Origin: Buddleja alternifolia
Lineage: Eukaryota; Streptophyta; Magnoliopsida; Lamiales; Scrophulariaceae
NCBI GenBank assembly: GCA_019426215.1
Contig: CM033399.1
Coordinates: 28,653,022 to 28,717,021, forward strand
Direction of reading: 5' to 3'
Length of the DNA: 64,000 nt
Each line of letters begins with the position of its first letter. Position 1 is the first letter of the stretch. The translations under genes and the position numbers were made by a program. Positions 33,996 through 45,924 of the stretch are shown piece by piece. Under the pieces are notes generated by a model that saw only the letters and a program-made list of their open reading frames with translations, did no database searches and had not been told where the DNA came from.

Positions 33996-35034
33996 GCTTG
34001 TGATATAAAGATTAATTGAAAAAGTTACTATTTACTAACGCTCAGCCCATGTAGTCGATGAATCGTGTGACGGTATGAGTACAGAAGCCCAATATATACA
34101 ACTTTTTTTCCGGCCCAATATATCAACTGTTAGCTCAATGTATACTTTACCTCTTGTGGGATATAAAAGTAACTGAAATTTTAGAAAAGCAGTTGACAAA
34201 TGTATTTTTAATTCAACAATTTATAGTATTACCAAAAAATAATAATTCAATAATTATAGCATTATAATATCTCATATAAAAGCAGAAAAAAAGAAAAACA
34301 AATAATTGATAATTTGAGGGATGTATCTCACTTAGAACCGAACCTTTTTTCACTCGAAGACTATTCATCTTATTTTAAGTTTTGGATATGCATTACTTCC
34401 AATAAGTTTCACACACACACACACACATATATATATATAATGATAAGCGAATTTCTCAGGCGAAAAAAAGAAAGCAAATAAACAAAAGAGTCTTCTATTT
34501 CAAATTGCTAATTAAGATTGATATTATAGAAAACCGAAGTTGGGGTACAAAAAGTCCACTCCTCCACACTTATAATCTTGAGGTATTACTTATGGCCTAC
34601 TCAACATGGAAAAATCACTAGACATACGTAGAAATTAGGAGGTTAATTTCTTCGTAAAAGTACTGTTCCGACGGTTAAATCAATCAATCTCACATGTTAG
34701 AAAACAAAGAACGTAAGACTTTTATGGTCATAATGAGAAAAGAATATTGTATTTCGTAATTGAATGGAGGGATATTTAAATATAATTGAGTTTGAAGTTA
34801 ACCAACAAGTTATTATATACTACAAATTAAATGGTACGAAATGACTTTCTAGTAAGTATTGTTTCGAGTTTATTATAATTTGGAAAAAAGCTCGAAAGAC
34901 TGTCTAGTAATTTGACCAGGGAAACATGGGGGTTGGTAATTCTTTTATCATAGAGTAATTTTGTGGGAATTAGACTTACCACAAGAGGGCGAAACAAATT
35001 TATCTCAATTCTTGCTCTATATGTAAATTAAATA
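33996..35034. other. AT-rich intergenic, no gene recognised
   Basis: CA and TA microsatellites at 34410-34438. No coding signal. Confidence 0.55.
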
Positions 35035-35991
35035 TAACGAAGCGGACTTTTGACTAACTCTACAAGATCTCGAGTTTGAGAAATGTAACCATTTTTAGCT
35101 AGGTTCTCTTCTTGATTCCTGAAATATAAATTTAAATATCAAGAAAAAATTAGATGACTATAAATGTTTCTAATACTTCTCAATTATTCGTTCACACGAA
35201 AGACATGGCAAAAGGTAATTTTTACTATTATTTCGTTTTTTTTTAACTTCAATTTCCCATGACATCTTAGGGCTAACTGCCTAAGTGGCTAAGGGCGGGT
35301 TGAAGAAGTGGATTTATTTCATGTTACTCACTTTGATTGTATCCAATTGTGTATCTGAACCATCGTATATATATATGAGGATATCATAAAGTTAAAAGAT
35401 GATATCATTATATATCATCCAACGACTTATAATTCATTTAGATGCATACCTACTTGGGTGACATAATGAGCAAAAGTGGTTAAATGTTTAGCCCCACTTG
35501 TAGATGGGACTATCTAGTCCACGTGTAGGGGCCATATACTATAGCTACCGGTAATTAATTAATATCAAATCTATAATCTACTAGGTTACGATAATGTTTA
35601 AATTTACTCATACTCATAATCATGTCTGAATTTATAATATCTTAAATTGCCGTTTGCTAAGGCAGGGAAAGAAATTGAAGATATTTTTCTTTGAAATTAT
35701 TCCAATCTTCAGGCTCGAAAAAGCAATAGTACTAGTTTGGGACCGTGAAGTAATTAAAAGATTTGAAACTTCATTTGGTACATGGAAAAATTTCAACAAG
35801 TCAGTATACGAAATGGACCCTTGCGGATCAAGCATCCTCGATCAACCTATTTCACCGGACCAATCCACATTCCCACTCTACCCTTACCCTAGTTTCGATC
35901 AATCACACCCTGACAAATGTTTTATAAGGATGATATCACGTGTACAGACCTAAGATGGGCAATGCGTGCAATTCTAATTAATCTATAAATG
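35035..35991. repeat. Local duplication, copy C2
   Basis: Partner of 32500-33430. It has an about 150-bp extra segment near 35310-35450. Its counterpart of the TATA-like site reads TATAAATG (35984-35991). Confidence 0.8.
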
Positions 35992-36718
35992 TTATGCCCC
36001 TGAAATATTTTTTTTAGTTTTTAATTACATATATAATATTTGTTTATTTTAGGGTAAAATAACACTAAATTTTTTTATATTGTATGTAGAGTGTATAAAT
36101 GTCAAATGAACATGTGTATAAAGGTAAAAAACAGACTCATTTTCAATGAAATTTAGATTTCGCGCAGACTTTTTTAATAATTCATGGGATGATTAGATTA
36201 TTTCGTTGACACATTTTCTTAATTAATTTTTTTACATATTCGATATAATAGAGGGTTTTATGCATTTAACCCTAAATAAAATCAAAAAGGTCAAAGATTA
36301 CACTAAACAACAAGTTGAGAGTTTGACTTAATCATTTTTTTTTCTTCTTCTTATAATTAATAAGTTGCGAGGAAGACAGCTAGCAAAAGAATTGACAAAT
36401 CAAAGATTTATAGTTGAACTTAAGTTGGTCAAAATAATCAACTGCTCCAAATTATACGACTTATTAACCCTCATGCTTGTTTGGCCATCAAGGAAATTCC
36501 AATATAATTAGATTTCGAACTACTGTCCCTCCCAATTTTGCTAACAGTTTTGACTTTTGACACCACAACTTTCGAGGAAAAAAGTATCGTGACAAACATG
36601 GTGTAAGAATATGATATGGTTGTGACTAGGATTAAGAAGTCAAATTGTTCTGAAAGTCCACAATGTGAAATCAAACATAGACTTGCGTACTCAACATTTT
36701 TTATTTTAGGGATAATTG
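35992..36718. other. Intergenic, no gene recognised
   Basis: AT-rich. Ends with TTTATTTTA (36710-36718), the left target duplication of the next element. Confidence 0.55.
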
Positions 36719-37705
36719 TAAAAAAAAAATCCTGTGAAATGTAAAAATTCTGTAAAAAAAATCCTATTCCGTCAAATTTAACAGAGTGTGAGATACACGC
36801 GCGTGAGATGGGAGTTGGAGAGTTTTTATTTGATTTTTACATGTTAAAAATCTTTTATACCCCTCATTTATTTTTCCTTCTTTTTTTTTGTCCCTTCTTC
36901 TTCTTCTTCGTCTGTTTTCCACCATAGTCACCGTTGCTGCCACCCGCCCACAACACAACTGACGAAACCGACCCAACACCGGCGTGACCACCACCAATAC
37001 CGCATCCCACCACCGAACCACCAATCACACAAAACCAACACCAGTTCACCACCCCGAACCACCATTCAAAGTTCGAAACCGCTGCCACCACCACCGTCGA
37101 CTTCACACAATTAGCTGCCCCCACCTTCGCACAAGCCGCCACCAGCCACCGGAGATCGAACTCGCCACCACCATACGCAGCCACCACCACTCACACAACC
37201 ACCACCACCACCACTCCCACTTCACACAATCGACATCACCAATTCATACCACCACGCACAGCACCACAACTTCACATACCTACCATGGATCGATTTATCA
37301 GATTTTAGGGTTTGGGGATTGTGGGGTTGGGTTGGATTGTGAAGAAGACGTTTCTTCTTCACTGTGAGGAAGAAGAAAAAATCCCCATGCATTTTGGGGG
37401 TTTTGAAGATTGTCCTTTTTTTTCTTTTTTTTTTTTAATTTTCTTATTTAAAGAATTTATTTTCCTTTTCTTTTATCTCAAAAAAACACGAGCCTTTGAT
37501 TTTAAAAATTTAGATCAAATAGCTAGTAATTTAAGAGTATAACGGATATTTTACAAAAAGTTAACGGTGTTAAGGCCATTTAACGGTTGGGGGGAGAGTG
37601 TGCAATATTTTTACATTTCACAGGGGGGGTTTCACCTATTTCGTTAACACATGAGGGTTTTTAGCACTTTCAAAATAACACAGGGTTTTTTTTTGCAATT
37701 ATCCC
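36719..37705. mobile_element. Mutator-like element (987 bp) with GC-rich interior
   Basis: GGGATAATTGTAAAAAAAAA at the left is the inverted complement of the right end (TTTTTTTTTGCAATTATCCC). The 9-bp duplication TTTATTTTA is perfect (36710-36718 and 37706-37714). The interior (36890-37310) is strikingly C- and CAC-rich and open on both strands, unlike the AT-rich neighbourhood. That is the usual look of captured exon or leader DNA in Pack-MULEs, but no source gene is recognised. Confidence 0.88.
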
Positions 37706-37714
37706 TTTATTTTA

Positions 37715-38390
37715 TTCAACTGCTCTACCAATTAAGCATGACTTTCTATTTGTTTAGTGTTGGAATGAGTAGAGCACGTAGATCGACTATTCCGTTGTGA
37801 TTACCAAAATGTATGTACTATATCTATTACGTGTATTAGAAATTATGATCTACATTTAGAAAGAACTGTCACACCAGTTAAAGCTAGTTAGAATAATTTA
37901 AATCAAATTAATGAATAAACAGCACCCACGTACGCATGAAATTAATGTTTGAATCCTTTTTTTATTTTATTTTGTGTTTCATCTTACTTACTTGTTATAG
38001 ACATTAGACACAAGCTAATTATATAAAATGTTTCCTTTTATATATAGTTGAAGCGAATAATATACATTTACTATGAATTTGAGATGTGAGAATCTAGATA
38101 ACACACTAAATCAAATTTAATATAGGAAGTATTCAAATAATAAATTTAATTAGCATTAATGGCATAATATATGTGGCTATTAAATTATTTTAGATTTTCT
38201 ATTTCAAAATGATGTATGATATTGTATTTCTACGTAATTCATGTCAACTTTATTTTTTTCAAAATTTATATATATATATATATATACACGTTGTATATAA
38301 ATGAAATAAAAAATAAAATAAAACGTCATAAATTATGAAACGACAAATGATTCAAACTGTAAATAAACTTCAATAGAGCAATCAACAAAC
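37715..38390. other. Intergenic with a tRNA-like fragment next to the Mutator-like element
   Basis: At 37716-37740 the minus strand reads GCTTAATTGGTAGAGCAG, like a tRNA D-arm (box A). No acceptor stem or box B is found, so it is not a tRNA gene. The remainder is AT-rich, with a TA tract at 38270-38285. Confidence 0.45.
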
Positions 38391-38396
38391 TTTATT
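38391..38396 (-). terminator. Possible AATAAA polyadenylation signal of the ACS gene
   Basis: The minus strand carries AATAAA 338 nt after the stop codon. It is a reasonable 3'-UTR length, but plant signals are loose and AT-rich DNA gives many chance matches. Confidence 0.4.
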
Positions 38397-38733
38397 ACTA
38401 CAATTTTCTGAAAACATGAGCTTGGTTACAACAACAGCGGAAAAAGATATTCCCTTTTATCAAAGGAAAAAGAAGAAAAACAAAGAGTAAATTAAGTAAG
38501 AACAATATATCCTGATAAATCCCATTTGACACAATTTTCACAAGTATCAAATGGACAAAAAACTTAAGTCTAACCGGACAAATTGCTACCTTTTTATCGT
38601 CTAAATATGTTAAAACCATCAATCTTAAAATTTAAAAAACAAAGTCTACTTCCAAGGAAGGAAGATATATAGCCACCATGATAATCTATCTTCCTCTTAT
38701 TTAGCAAACACTAACAACAATATTAGAATTTCT

Positions 38734-41616
38734 TCAAGTCCTTGCTCGAACAAGAGGCGACGACATAGGCGAATGAGGCGACATCCTATGTGGCGTCATC
38801 ATAATCTCATCCAATCGACGGAAAGATAAGCTAACCTCAAGCTTACTCCTCCTGCATTGTTTCTTACCATTATTAGCCTCAACCCCCTTATTCTGAATCA
38901 CAAATTTATGTATCCTATTCAATGCAACTCTCGTCGTCTCATCATCCATATTTGCGAAGCAAACCCTAAACCATCCAGGCTCAGAGCAGTGGAACGACCC
39001 CCCTGGCGAAACATTAAGCTTGACTTCATAAATAATCACACGCCAGAGCTCGAGTTCAGCTTCAAAACTAGGCTCCTTTAACATCCTCCTCAAGTCCATC
39101 CAACAAAATAACCCAGCATTGCTCTTTAAACTCCCGATTCCCACTTGTGCTAAGCCCCGGGATAAATCCCTGTGCCTCGCCCCTAGCCTAACCGAGCTCT
39201 CAGAAATAAAACGGTCCACAAAAACATCGTCTGACAGCATTGATGCTATCAGATGTTGTGTTTGGGTAGAAACGAGCCCAAAACTCGACATTTTTCTTGC
39301 ACAGTTTACTACTGAGTCGTTGTATGAGTATATGATGCCAACTCTGAATCCAGGGAACCCGAGGTCTTTTGACAAGCTGTAGACAATGTGGACAAGATCA
39401 AGGTCGCAGTTTTTGTTTTCTTGAACTATTTCAGCAATGCTGATGAAATCTGGCTGGCTGAAGACTGTGGCAGAGTAGATTTCGTCGCAGATTAAATGGA
39501 TCTTTTTGTCATTTGTGAAGTTTAGGGATTCTGTTAAGGTTTCTTTGTCAAGAACTGTGCCTAGTGGATTTGATGGATTGTTGAGAAGCAAGCCCTTGAC
39601 TCTGATGTTTGATTCTTGGGCTTTTTGGTAGGCAGTTTCCAGGGCCTCACGGGTGATTTTGAAATCGTTTGAGCTCTCGCAAACAACTGGGAGAAGTTGG
39701 ATTCCAGTTCGCCAGGTTAAATCTCGATCATTTCTGCATGATAAAAACGATAAATGTTTTAGTATGGAGGCGATCGAAAGTATAAGATTGTTTGTTGGAG
39801 TAAACAACAAAGAATATTTCAGTCGTTTAAGAATGAGCACGATTGTTTTTCACTTTCTTTAGTAATGTCAAAAAATTATTGCAATTAATAGATTTTTAGT
39901 ACGTTAATACTTTCTAAAAAGTAGTATAAAAACAGTCACATATAACATTTTCCTTAAAGAATTTACTATCCCCCATAGCTTGACAGCATGTCCAAAAGAA
40001 CCATGCAATCACAGGACGGATCTGGACTTCTCAACCACCCATGTCCGGAACGGACCCACATGTTGGGTGGCCAAAATATCTCTAAACTAGTCGAGTATGA
40101 TCGGCAAGGAAAGATTCTAGGCCAGTACCATAAAAAAAGATGCTTATAGGGAACAATTAAAATCACAAGCCAGCTGGCTGAATATTATGGTCTGGATTGA
40201 TGTATGTCAAGAAATTTTGTGGTATTTGTCATGTAAGGAGAAGTTGAGGGCTTATTTTATGAAAGATATTATATATTTTCGGCTAACCCTTAACCATTTT
40301 ATCGCTGATATTTGATTCTTTCACATATTATTCAATACGGTAAACATTAATTACGCAAAGTCAGTGTCAAGTGTATTTATCGTATGTATTTTTTTTATGA
40401 AAACTAAAATAAAATAAAATGTTAAAGTGTGATGAGTAAAAAAGTGACAAATAGTATCTCTCTTATTTTGTTGTCGGACTAAGGAGAAGGAATCATGATC
40501 GTTTCTAGAATTTATGAGTCATAAGACATCTCAATCGTCCACCGAACACATAACAATTAAATTAGTTCTCAAAAATGAGTAGTTTATATGTCTCAAGTGA
40601 CTCAAGGAAGTAGCTATCATGGCCAGACCATCAATAATGTAGCCCACCTAATCGATACAATATTAATTATAGTTTCCATTACTTAAACAAGCCTAGTGGG
40701 GGCTAGTACCTAAATAACCATTGATAAAGCACATATATAATTAATTACGAACCAAAAGTAGAATAAAATTAAAAGCAAAAATGTAAGAACGTACGTACCC
40801 TGGATAATATGGTGCGGGGACCAATAATGCATCACCAGGATCCGCCAAACAGAAGGCTAATGCTTCTTGAGCTCCAGTTGCACCACCACTCATTACTATG
40901 CGGGCCGGGTCGAAACGGACCCGGTTTCCTCTCACTTTCTCCATGAATTTAGCAACAGCCTGCAAATTCATGTTTTTCAAAAGCTTAACAAACTTGCCGA
41001 TGAAGCTCTACTAGTGAAATTGATGTACCAATTCATTAGAGTCCTGGGAGATTAAACTCTCACTGACGGTGTGTGACAGTGTGTAATTGTAAATTATTAG
41101 ATTTTATATTTATGACATGTATCATTTAATTGATTAAAAGCAAAAGTTAACAAACTTCATAATTTCGTCGAATATTATAAAAGAATGAGATACAGAGTTT
41201 AAATTTACATTTCTGAATTCTGGCAAGCCATGATAATCTTGAAAAATGGCGATATCCTTGAAATCATTTGCTCCTTCTGTTGTGCAAATTGAGGCTTTTG
41301 GGTTGTTTCTAACCCATTTTTGAACTAAATCAAAAGAAAGCTGCAGAAAAACAATATACAAATCAGTTTTATGTATGGTAATTTGTTACTGCAAAAGAAA
41401 CGTGGGAAATAATTTGATGATAATTTTTGTTAATTATATAATTACCTGATTTTCTGCTAATCCCATCTGAATAACCCCATTGGGATTTTTGGTGGGGTGG
41501 TAGGGGTCACTATCGTACGCCTTCCAACCGTCGAAGAAAGCCGAGTTTTCGCCATGTCCGTCGTTGGTTGCAATCTTGGACAACACTTGCTCCTGATTCT
41601 TCAACATGTGCATCAT
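38734..41616 (-). CDS. ACS: 1-aminocyclopropane-1-carboxylate synthase (type I ACS), four exons
   Basis: Catalyses S-adenosylmethionine to ACC plus methylthioadenosine, the committed step of ethylene synthesis. PLP-dependent and cytosolic. Exons (minus): 41446-41616, 41209-41340, 40799-40959, 38734-39733. All introns are GT-AG, and the joined CDS is 1464 nt (487 aa), the normal family length. The start is [10 protein letters not shown] at 41616. A longer in-frame ATG at 41685 would add 23 hydrophobic residues and is less likely. Motifs: [15 protein letters not shown] and GLAENQ (exon 1), [10 protein letters not shown] and PAPYYPG (exon 3), NNPSNPLGT, and [14 protein letters not shown] with PLP-lysine K277. 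The Ser-rich C terminus has SLSFRR and three SP sites ([10 protein letters not shown]), typical of MAPK/CDPK-stabilised type-I enzymes. Oddity: YYPG is followed by N where most members have F. Intron 3 is 1065 bp. The frame is intact, so the gene is probably functional. Confidence 0.96.
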
Positions 41617-41766
41617 TGTTTTCAGTCGAAAAAGTTCCGAATTCGCAAAATTAAATGAAATAATGAAAGAAAATAAATGAAGCAATGAAAGGATTTATAT
41701 ATGACTAAAAAGTGAAGTGTAAGAAGATGTTTATGAGTATATGATGTTAAGGTTGTGGAGAGGGTG

Positions 41767-41774
41767 TATTTATA
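41767..41774 (-). promoter_or_regulatory. TATA box of the ACS gene
   Basis: The minus strand reads CTATAAATACACC, with TATAAATA at 41774-41767. It lies about 150 bp upstream of the ATG, giving a leader of about 120 nt. Confidence 0.75.
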
Positions 41775-42208
41775 GTTGAAGGAGTAGTGGCATGCAGCTT
41801 AATTGGTATATCTGTGTTCCAAGAAGAAGACTAGCGAAATATTGAATAATAATGAAGGTTCCTACGAAAGACACCTTAGGTAACACTTTTCTTACTCTTC
41901 TTAAATCAAAGTAAAAGAATTTAAGAACCTAATACCAAAACTGAATTTCTCTTGGGGAAAAAAAATGGAATTTTGAATCTTGACAGGCGGCTTTGGACTT
42001 AAAAGTCATAAAGCCATATTTTGATCAACACATTTAATTTGCATGTAAAACATGAAAATTATTTACAATTCTTTCCTTTGAAATTAAAGATAACTTTAAT
42101 GTGACTAATTTGTGCATACCAAAAATGTATTGTTTGAAGTAAAATGAAAAAAAAAAACCCATGTAAAATGAAAAAAATGAACAATTATAGCCTTAATTTG
42201 TGTTTTTC
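41775..42208 (-). promoter_or_regulatory. Upstream region of the ACS gene
   Basis: Presumed proximal promoter, ending at a SINE about 450 bp upstream of the TATA box. No element I can name with confidence. Confidence 0.4.
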
Positions 42209-42222
42209 CTTTTCTTTTTTCT

Positions 42223-42386
42223 TTTTCTTTCTTCTTTTTAATTCTAGACGAAGGGGATACCCTAACCCGACAAATCCAGATCGATAGTTTTTTAATCATG
42301 GGAACCTTTGACAGCCTGGAATTGAACCGAAAATCTCCCACATGAAAGTGAAAGCTGATACCACTAGACTAACAAGTTTTGGGTTT
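42223..42386 (-). mobile_element. tRNA-derived SINE (164 bp) with 14-bp target duplication
   Basis: On the minus strand, TTAGTCTAGTGGTATCAGC (box A) is followed about 40 nt later by GGTTCAATTCC (box B), then a body with 'gggttagggtatccc' and an A-rich tail. The flanks CTTTTCTTTTTTCT (42209-42222 and 42387-42400) are identical. It sits in the ACS upstream region. Confidence 0.88.
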
Positions 42387-42400
42387 CTTTTCTTTTTTCT

Positions 42401-42913
42401 ACAAAAGGCTGATTACCTTATTGTATTTTTCACTGTTCAGGAATATAGCAAATAACACATAATTATTTCAATCTAATCATTTATTTTATTATAAAATAAC
42501 AAATTTATCTCATTTACATATGGTCGAAAGTTATATTTAATTATCATCCCCCTTTTCTTTTAGCTTTTATAATGTTATTTAAATTTAATTACACATATGT
42601 AGGATATAATATATTAACAATGTAATGTTATTGAAAAGTGTGTGAAATAAAATATATTATTTTCTAACATTCTTCTTTGTTCTGAATAACACAAAATATT
42701 GAAATATAGAGCTACAAATTTGAAGGCATTATCTTATACGGCATGACTAATGAAAATGTGTTAACAAATACAATTGCATTGCAAAAATTAAAACATATTG
42801 AATTTCATTATGGTTATATATTATTAATAATATTTGTTTGCAATCAAAGATGTATACTATATTTTATGTACTTTTGAAATAGCATACATGCTATTAGTAC
42901 ATATATATATATA
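42401..42913. other. AT-rich intergenic, no gene recognised
   Basis: TA repeat at 42900-42912, immediately before the Helitron-like end. Confidence 0.55.
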
Positions 42914-42937
42914 CTAGAAAGTATCACGTGCGACGTG
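42914..42937 (-). mobile_element. Possible Helitron 3' terminus, minus strand
   Basis: Read on the minus strand, CACGTCGCACGTG (4-bp stem) is followed 7 nt later by CTAG and T. The stem is short and the 5' TC end was not located with confidence; a TCTATG preceded by A near 44152 is one candidate. Confidence 0.35.
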
Positions 42938-43040
42938 GTGAATCAATGAGAAGTTAAATTGAAGTAAATATGTGTAGTTTATTGGCCAATTAATAACTTG
43001 TTAAGAATTGATTATTTGATAGTGCATATCTTATACTTTT

Positions 43041-44022
43041 GGCCTCAAATACCACCAATAGTCCATCAACTCTATCATTTGTACTATTTTAGTCCCTAAT
43101 CTCTCAAATGCATTCAAATAGTCACTCAAGTCTATTATTTGTCTCACTTTAATCCCTCATCACTCAAATGCATTCAAATAGTTCAACTCTCAAATTTATC
43201 TCCTTTAAAAATTGACGGAATCTTGAGGCACGTGACTTACACATGTTAGGACATAGCATTTTTATACTTTTGCAAGAATTTTTCTTCCAAAACTTCCTAC
43301 TTTTATGTATTTTATTTTATATTTTTTTAATTATTTTAAATTTAATTTTTTTCCCATTCCTTCCCAAAACCCTAACCCTAATCTACTTTTTCCCTCATTC
43401 CACTCTCCTAGTAACCCATCTTTTTCCTCATCCCACTCTCCTAGCTCGATCCCCTCCACCTTTTCTCCACCGCCTGTGTTGCCACCACTGACACCCTTCT
43501 CAAATTGCGCCGCTGTCCCCCACCCTGTGAAAATCAAATAACGTTCTCCCATCTTTGAATAATGAAACACTGCTACCCCCACCTCTGCAAATCGAACGAT
43601 GCCGCCCCATCCTCTACAAATCTAACGATGCCGCCCCATCCTCTGCAAATCCAACGATGTTGCCTCATTCACATCGCCTCCTTTACCATCTGCCAAATTG
43701 CCCTCTTCCTCCACCATCTGCAAATTTCGTTGTTCATCTCCTCTCACCGTTGCTACCTTGCTACCCACTTTTCATTTTTGCAGATGGTTGGTGGGTAGTT
43801 TTGGAGATTTTTTTTTTTTTTGCAAAAGTCAAAAAAGAAAAACCTCCCGTAGACTTTAATGGGATGAATATAAGAGTTGAGGGATTATTTGAGTGTATTT
43901 GAGAGACGAAGGACTAAAGTGAGACAAATGATATACAAGAGGGACTATTTGAGTGCAGTTGAGAGATGATGGATAAAGTGAGACAAATGATAATGTTCAG
44001 GGACTATTAGTGATATTTGGCC
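43041..44022. mobile_element. Mutator-like element (982 bp) with C-rich interior
   Basis: The left arm (GGCCTCAAATACCACCAATAG, then repeated 'catttgtctcacttta', 'ctcaaatgcattcaaatag' blocks) is inverted at the right arm, which ends CTATTAGTGATATTTGGCC. The 9-bp duplication TATACTTTT is perfect (43032-43040 and 44023-44031). Arms of about 150 bp contain internal repeats. The interior (43360-43790) is C-rich, with two copies of 'cgatgccgccccatcctct', and could be captured DNA. Confidence 0.9.
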
Positions 44023-44031
44023 TATACTTTT

Positions 44032-45900
44032 TATTTACTTGTTCTGTAATCATATATCGCCAACATGTGTCTTAACTAAATCTATTTCAAGAAATTAAAC
44101 TTTTGATACAATAGTATTAGTATTATTTTTTAGCATGTTTATACATAGATCATTAGTCCATGTATCTTTCTTGATTTACATGGAGAAACATTACTGTCCA
44201 TTTAAACAAATTAAAAAGTAAGTGGATGGACATTATAAGAATATGGAGTGCTGATATCAATTTTCTAAAATAATTGTTAACATCATATTACATAAAAACG
44301 CGAGTTCTTTTAAATTAATTACAAAATATGTCATATTTTCACACTAAAAGTACTTATATGATTTTATTCTTAAATATGTTTTTGTTTATATTTGTTATCA
44401 TGTTAATAACTTTAAGTACGTACAAACTTCATATATATATTGATGATTTTATTGTACAAACATGTTATATTCCATAACAATGAAAAATTAAAAAATATTT
44501 TTATATAAGAAAATGATTCATCTATATCCCAGAATGTGTCTGTGTATCACAATTATTGCTTCTTCTTTTTAATGTCAGAATAAGGTATAATTTTTTAAAA
44601 TATTTTTTTAATCTTTAAATCAACTCTCTCAAAGTATGATTCAACACTATAATAATTTACTGCTAATTACTAAATACTATATTTATAGAATTTAAGATTA
44701 TCAAAATTAATAACCAACTTTTTGTTTAAGTTGGAATATTGGTTGTGGGTGTAAAAATTTTCTTCTTCTTTGTTGGTGGTTGTGGGTAAAAATCTATTTT
44801 ATTTTATTGGTTAGTATTTTAGATAAAGTAGGGATCTATTTTTTTTTATATATTAAATAGTGTCCTACCACATTTTCAATTTTTATCAATAATTAAAAGA
44901 ATTTTCAACTACTAAAACAATTTGAAATACTACTAAATGGTTTCCTACTTCTCAATGGATTCTTTTACTTAATAATAAATTCAATTATTAGCTATTAATT
45001 TATTTATTATTAATAATAAGTGTGGGTATGAAAGTCTTTTCACAATGGAACAAACAAATGAGTTATTCACACATTTATATAGGGGTTAGATTTATGTTTA
45101 TTTATATTTATATATATACTATTTAATAACTATTATTTAAATTTCCAACAATGGTAATTAATATAGTAAAGAAATCATTAAGAATTCATTATCTTATGTC
45201 TAATGGTAAATTAATATATCTAATTTAATAAATAATAAGAAATAAAAATTCCCTCTTTTTTCATTTTTTTTTACCATTTTGCAACGTGTAAAATGCTTTT
45301 TACTCTAAAAGCTAACTCGCAATCTTTCATAAAAAAATTGACTCCACATAATTGATTCGAAGTGATAGGCCGGTTATAGGTTATGCTAAAACGAAGAAGA
45401 AAAACAAATTCCTTTTTTTGGCTAACATAGTTTCTTGCTCGTTAGAATAAATTTTCCTAATTCGTGAAAACATTAGCCGTCCCATTTTAATTATTTGATA
45501 TGTAATCTTGAATTCCATTAATTGTCATGGCAATATAGAAGTTCAGTATTTCTAGACAATGTGAATGTTGCAAGCATTTTTTCTAACTAGTTTTTGAACC
45601 ACAAAGATACATTCAACACTTATTTGTGTCATTCACACCTAAAAAATTAACACAATTGCATCATGTAATGTTTCAAGATTTCTTGGGTAGCATTAACAAC
45701 TCAACTTTAGAAATTGGTCACATATGATAGTTTTTTGGTTGTAACAAACCCATTGTACCTACAAAAGAAAGTAAAGGTTGTATATAACAAACTGGGGTTT
45801 GGTAGAAATTCTTGGGTTCAAATTATTAATGAGATGTTTGTTTCTATTATTGCGCAGTCTAATTCCAAGCATATAAAAATTGATGGGTGTATATTTAAGG
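44032..45900. other. AT-rich intergenic, no gene recognised
   Basis: About 1.9 kb of very AT-rich sequence without ORFs of interest. Scattered T and A runs only. Confidence 0.6.
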
Positions 45901-45924
45901 GTGAATTACATGCACATTCCCTCA

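Noticed and set aside
36984..37367. His/Thr-rich 127-aa ORF as a host gene
   Set aside because: Low-complexity CAC repeat translation, open on both strands, inside a Mutator-like element with a 9-bp duplication.
39119..39382. Plus-strand ORF within ACS exon 4
   Set aside because: Antisense shadow of a well-supported coding exon.
39966..40166. 66-aa minus-strand ORF in ACS intron 3 as an extra exon
   Set aside because: Exon 3 and exon 4 join in frame without it, and the family has no matching segment.
43243..43902. Overlapping Pro/Leu-rich ORFs in the Mutator-like element at 43041
   Set aside because: Overlapping frames in C-rich repeats, no domain, no splice or start context.
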